The notes under the pieces are model-generated. The model worked only from the letters and a program-made list of their open reading frames with translations. It ran no database searches and was not told where the DNA came from. A program made the position numbers and the translations under genes. A stretch of DNA of 64,000 nucleotides from Flectobacillus rivi (GTDB taxonomy: Bacteria; Bacteroidota; Bacteroidia; Cytophagales; Spirosomataceae), in the NCBI RefSeq assembly GCF_030056655.1, contig NZ_JASHIE010000005.1:186001-250000 (forward strand). The letters run 5' to 3'. Below are positions 61,320 to 64,000 of the stretch, one piece after another; position 1 is the first letter of the stretch, and every line of letters starts with the position of its first letter.

Positions 61320-62470
61320 TACATTAAGTGTTTGGTACTATTAATTATCAAAATTTTATTCATGATGTCAGCATAGTGTTTTTGGGTGGTAACTATGCTT
61401 TTGTGCCCCAATATCCTACTAACTACTTCAATCGGAACCTTATTAGTCAAAAAGAACATACCCGCAGTTTTTCTTCCTATTTTGGTGGTGAGATTAAAAG
61501 GTAAAGACAGCATCTTTTCCAATACATCCAAAGCCCTATTTATTCTATATGTGGGTTGTGTAGGTAACTGATAATCATACTTTTCTAACATTTTTCGTGC
61601 CCTGGGAAGAATTGGAATAATTTGTAAACTCTTATTCCTAGTCTTGCCTCTTGTAATCTTAATACAATCAGACTCGAAGTTATCTTTACCTAATTTCAAA
61701 AGCTCGTTATTATCCAAACTGGTATAGGTTGAAAATAGGAATAAATCTACACAGCTTTGAAACTGCTTATCTGAAAACTTTAATTTCTCAATAGCTTCTA
61801 CCTGTTCCTCACTCAGATATAAAATTGGCTTTGATGGGTCACGGCTGAAGGATTTCAAGCTCAATTTATTCTCCTCACAAAATCCCTCATCAATACAGTA
61901 ATCTAAAACCGTGTTAAGATAGCTTATATTCCTAATTGCATGATTATTGGACATTTTCCCACCTGAAAGAAGGTGCTTGTAATACTTTTTCTCAAAGCCT
62001 TTTTTTACTTCGTGTATTTGGTAATTTTCTCCTACAAAACTTTTCAGATGGTCACGGGAATAATACCACTTTTGAATGGTCTTTTCTGATAACTCCTTAT
62101 CAGTGCCCTTGTAGCTCTCTTTTTCGTCCTTAATGTATTTTTCAAAAGCTTGTACAAGTGTAGGAGGTGGAACGTCCTTTTCAAGATACATTTTTCGAAC
62201 GGTAAAAGCGTCTGGAATATCAAGGTTATTGATAATAGATTTTAGTGTGGTTCTTACATTTTCTAGGGCTTTTCTATCTTCGTGTAGTTCTTCACTACTT
62301 CCAATGATAGTTTGTGCTTTCTGAAGCCAATTTTCAGGATTACACCTGACACCAGAAAAGAAATCTGAAGCGGTCACACCATTGACTGTCAAACGAACAT
62401 AGATAGGGGTTAGCTTGGTGTGTGGATTGTGGTTTTGTGAACGTAAACGGAACTTGATAGAATACAACAT
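61319..62470 (-). CDS. int: Tyrosine recombinase (integrase)
   Basis: 383 residues. An N-terminal arm-binding part, a SAM-like core-binding domain (about 110-200) and a C-terminal catalytic domain are seen. Visible catalytic residues are the Arg of KIGRKTAGMFFL, the His of ILGHKSIVTTQ and the Tyr nucleophile in KHYADIM. The first catalytic Arg, normally in TGLRxSEL, is replaced: STYTSLDNNELL. This is seen in some Bacteroidota integrases such as IntDOT. It lies next to the tRNA-Asn target and presumably performs insertion and excision. Confidence 0.92.
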   Translation of the reverse strand: MLYSIKFRLRSQNHNPHTKLTPIYVRLTVNGVTASDFFSGVRCNPENWLQKAQTIIGSSEELHEDRKALENVRTTLKSIINNLDIPDAFTVRKMYLEKDVPPPTLVQAFEKYIKDEKESYKGTDKELSEKTIQKWYYSRDHLKSFVGENYQIHEVKKGFEKKYYKHLLSGGKMSNNHAIRNISYLNTVLDYCIDEGFCEENKLSLKSFSRDPSKPILYLSEEQVEAIEKLKFSDKQFQSCVDLFLFSTYTSLDNNELLKLGKDNFESDCIKITRGKTRNKSLQIIPILPRARKMLEKYDYQLPTQPTYRINRALDVLEKMLSLPFNLTTKIGRKTAGMFFLTNKVPIEVVSRILGHKSIVTTQKHYADIMNKILIINSTKHLM

Positions 62471-62510
62471 TCTTTTTTCATATAGAACTTTTTTATTATG
62501 TGATTAATAG

Positions 62511-62540
62511 AGTACCCAAATAACTATACAGTACCCATAT
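62511..62540. promoter_or_regulatory. Candidate integrase arm sites, right end
   Basis: AGTACCCAAAT (62511-62521) and AGTACCCATAT (62530-62540), 19 bp apart, between integrase and attR. The first is identical to 47723-47733 at the left end. Confidence 0.5.
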
Positions 62541-62610
62541 TAGTGCAAAAACCAAAAAGCCCTAATATTAAGTATTTTATACTAGAAACCTTAAAGTATG
62601 GGCATAAAAA

Positions 62611-62630
62611 AAGCCACTCGAAAGTGGCTT
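62611..62630 (-). terminator. Element-borne replacement terminator for tRNA-Asn
   Basis: AAGCCACT, loop CGAA, AGTGGCTT, with a T run on the minus strand, starting 13 bp past the tRNA 3' end. It lies inside the element and replaces the one displaced to 47601-47630. Confidence 0.75.
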
Positions 62631-62640
62631 TACAGTGCTG

Positions 62641-62654
62641 TGCTCCCTCTCCTG
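62641..62654. repeat. attR core inside tRNA-Asn
   Basis: TGCTCCCTCTCCTG, identical to 47636-47649, covers the tRNA 3' acceptor strand and the start of the T-arm. Confidence 0.85.
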
Positions 62655-62716
62655 GGCTCGAACCAGGGACCCCATGATTAACAGTCATGTGCTCTAACCG
62701 ACTGAGCTAAGAAGGA
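62643..62716 (-). tRNA. tRNA-Asn (GTT anticodon), integration target
   Basis: On the minus strand: acceptor TCCTTCT with AGAGGGA (one T-G pair), D-arm GCTCAGTCGGTTAGAGC, anticodon loop CTGTTAA with GTT, T-arm CCTGGTTCGAGCCCAGG. Discriminator G; CCA not encoded. The 3' end is supplied by the inserted element. Confidence 0.95.
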
Positions 62717-62882
62717 ATCTCTTTACAATTTTGTGTTTCTTTGTTCCTGAATTGTGATGCAAAATTATGCGCTTTTTTGTTACTATGCAAGTATTTTAAG
62801 CAAAAAAATTACAAAAAAACGCACTATTTTGTATTATTCCCTGATTTTCAAAAACTTATCTTGTAAACTTTTTTTGAAATTT

Positions 62883-63515
62883 TTATACCATCGGAACGTG
62901 AATGACCTTTTTAGTCTCAAAAAACTCTTCTGTGAAGTATTCGTGTAGTTCGAATGTTCTTGTCTTTTTTCCTAATTCTTTTAATTCTTCACCCAAATCG
63001 CCTCCTTTCAAATACAAAATCCCGTTTTTGAGCTTATTGTAGCAGTTGATGTTCACTTTGCCTTTTACCCATCCGTAAAATGGAGTGATACGTGTTACAG
63101 CACGACTCACGATAAAATCGTATTCGCCATCTACTTGCTCAGCGCGAATTTGTTCGGCACGTACGTTTTCTAAACCTAAGGCGTTTGCTACCTCTGTTAC
63201 GACCTTAATCTTTTTACCAATGCTATCAATTAAATGAAACTGGCAATGTGGAAACATAATAGCCAAAGGAATACCCGGGAATCCACCGCCTGTACCTACG
63301 TCCAGAATTTCAGAGAAATCTTTGAAGTTGACCACCTTGGCAATACCCAATGAATGAAGAATGTGCTTTTCGTAGATATTCTCGATGTCTTGGCGAGATA
63401 CTACATTGATGCGCTCGTTCCACTCACGATATAATTCGCCCAATTGAGCAAATTGTGCTTTCTGCTTTTCGGTGAGCTGTGGAAAGTATTTTTCTATCAG
63501 TTTTGAATCGTTCAT
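62883..63515 (-). CDS. rsmG: 16S rRNA (guanine-N7) methyltransferase RsmG
   Basis: 210 residues. RsmG pattern: LYREWNERINVVSRQDIENIYEKHILHSLGI, SAM motif LDVGTGGGFPGIPLAI and FIVSRAVTRI. It methylates G527 of 16S rRNA (E. coli numbering). It is a single gene downstream of a glycosyltransferase on the same strand, 37 bp apart. Confidence 0.95.
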   Translation of the reverse strand: MNDSKLIEKYFPQLTEKQKAQFAQLGELYREWNERINVVSRQDIENIYEKHILHSLGIAKVVNFKDFSEILDVGTGGGFPGIPLAIMFPHCQFHLIDSIGKKIKVVTEVANALGLENVRAEQIRAEQVDGEYDFIVSRAVTRITPFYGWVKGKVNINCYNKLKNGILYLKGGDLGEELKELGKKTRTFELHEYFTEEFFETKKVIHVPMV

Positions 63516-63552
63516 AATCGAAAAAAATGGATAAATAAATTTGTAGGATAAA

Positions 63553-64000
63553 CTAACGCCAACGCATTTTCTTGCGCTTAGGCAGGGTATTGACCACGCC
63601 CATCACTACATAGTAAACTGTCATTAAAAAATCCCAATAGGGAATACTGTAAGATGATATAGTTCGGTCGAGACGTGTATTGATTTTGCCTAAAACTACC
63701 CATTGAACAATCAATCGAAGCAGCCAAAGTCCTAATACACAATATACTAACTGACTAAACACTACCAAAGGTATTAATATGATAAAACTTAACCAAAATA
63801 ATATCTGAGAGCTCGCTATTATACCAAGCGTAAGTTTATGATTTGCTTTATAGTATTTACTGACCGAAATATGTCGAGTTTTTTGACGATACCAATCTTG
63901 CCAACTGTGTTTTGGAATAGAATACACAAATGAGGCTTCGTCCAAGCAAATAGCCGTATTCTGTTCATTGGCTACGTCATTCATGAATAGATCGTCGTCG
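63553..64000 (-). CDS. Family 2 glycosyltransferase, C-terminal part (runs off the window)
   Basis: The frame is open to the window edge; the visible 149 residues start DDDLFMNDVANEQNTAICLDEASFVYSIPKHSW-like, which is the acceptor-side acidic motif and C-terminal region of GT2 enzymes, followed by QKTRHISVSKYY. Two to three membrane spans (LTLGIIASSQILFWLSFIILIPLVVF) and a basic tail end the protein. The ATG at 63984 is internal, not the start. The N-terminal catalytic half lies outside the window. The sugar and acceptor are unknown. Confidence 0.75.
   Translation of the reverse strand, partial: DDDLFMNDVANEQNTAICLDEASFVYSIPKHSWQDWYRQKTRHISVSKYYKANHKLTLGIIASSQILFWLSFIILIPLVVFSQLVYCVLGLWLLRLIVQWVVLGKINTRLDRTISSYSIPYWDFLMTVYYVVMGVVNTLPKRKKMRWR

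Larger units (their letters stand above)
47636..62654. mobile_element. 15-kb integrative phage-like element in tRNA-Asn
   Basis: Flanked by the direct repeat TGCTCCCTCTCCTG (47636-47649 and 62641-62654); the right copy is the 3' end of tRNA-Asn. A tyrosine recombinase gene ends the element beside the tRNA. Inside are a repressor-like gene, a RepA-like ATPase, a DNA methyltransferase, nested palindromes, and a rightward block of membrane-anchored, spike, lysozyme and holin-like genes. No terminase, portal, tail or HK97 capsid gene is seen. The length of about 15 kb matches tailless dsDNA phages. All main genes are intact, so it may be active. Confidence 0.85.

Noticed and set aside
47636..62654. 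Reading the element as a conjugative or mobilisable element
   Set aside because: No relaxase, VirD4-type coupling protein, VirB4-type ATPase or Tra protein is seen, while spike, lysozyme, DUF1353 and lysis-like genes point to a phage.

Overview
The window looks like a chromosomal segment of a Bacteroidota bacterium, most likely an aerobic Cytophagales-type organism (Flectobacillus/Arcicella/Emticicia-like; this rank is inferred, not proven). Supporting signs: AT-rich DNA, promoters of the TTG-N19/20-TAnnTTTG type (a clear one at 44333-44362), little Shine-Dalgarno sequence before starts, many secreted proteins ending their signal peptide in AQ/GQ/SQ, and family choices typical of the phylum (DUF4301, SIMPL, KirBac, PnuC, YifB, RsmG).

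Host backbone, left part (1-47635): a DUF2442-HTH regulator and an HNH endonuclease; tRNA-Phe; an Fe-S oxidoreductase pair (2209-3537 and 4682-5476) split by an alpha/beta hydrolase, behind a palindrome-promoter; free-methionine sulfoxide reductase; an Rrf2 regulator; a flavin amine oxidase; SIMPL protein; FtsZ away from the other dcw genes; M28 peptidase; thioredoxin-like protein; TAT-exported sugar isomerase-like protein; KirBac channel; LD-carboxypeptidase; YifB; AraC regulator; two ECF sigma factors; PrmA; patatin; a nucleotide pyrophosphatase-like enzyme; a 1570-residue exported protein of unknown function; amidohydrolase; DUF4301; a T4-Pnkp-like kinase whose phosphatase half looks dead; Lon; a purine permease next to an exported MTA/SAH nucleosidase (possible periplasmic adenine salvage); SUMT plus a siroheme sulfite/nitrite reductase; Nth and PnuC. 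Intergenic gaps carry several families of imperfect palindromic repeats.

Mobile element (about 47636-62654, 15.0 kb): a complete-looking integrated element in the 3' end of tRNA-Asn. A 14-bp direct repeat flanks it, the integrase sits beside the tRNA, and the element supplies a replacement tRNA 3' end and a replacement terminator. Layout: a leftward repressor-like gene; a rightward early module (two small proteins, RepA-like ATPase, C5 DNA methyltransferase); a triple-nested inverted repeat of GGAC/GTCC units; a leftward small HTH-like protein; then a 9-kb rightward block of about 16 genes. That block starts with five consecutive proteins carrying terminal membrane anchors, and continues with a tiny basic protein, a spike-like protein with phage fibre/LamG-like sequence, a DUF1353 protein, a membrane-anchored P5-type lysozyme and holin/spanin-like proteins. 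No terminase, portal, HK97-like capsid, tape measure or tail-sheath gene is visible. The best reading is a temperate, tailless, probably membrane-containing phage of an undescribed type, or a satellite derived from one.

Right edge (62643-64000): tRNA-Asn, RsmG and the C-terminal part of a family 2 glycosyltransferase running off the window.
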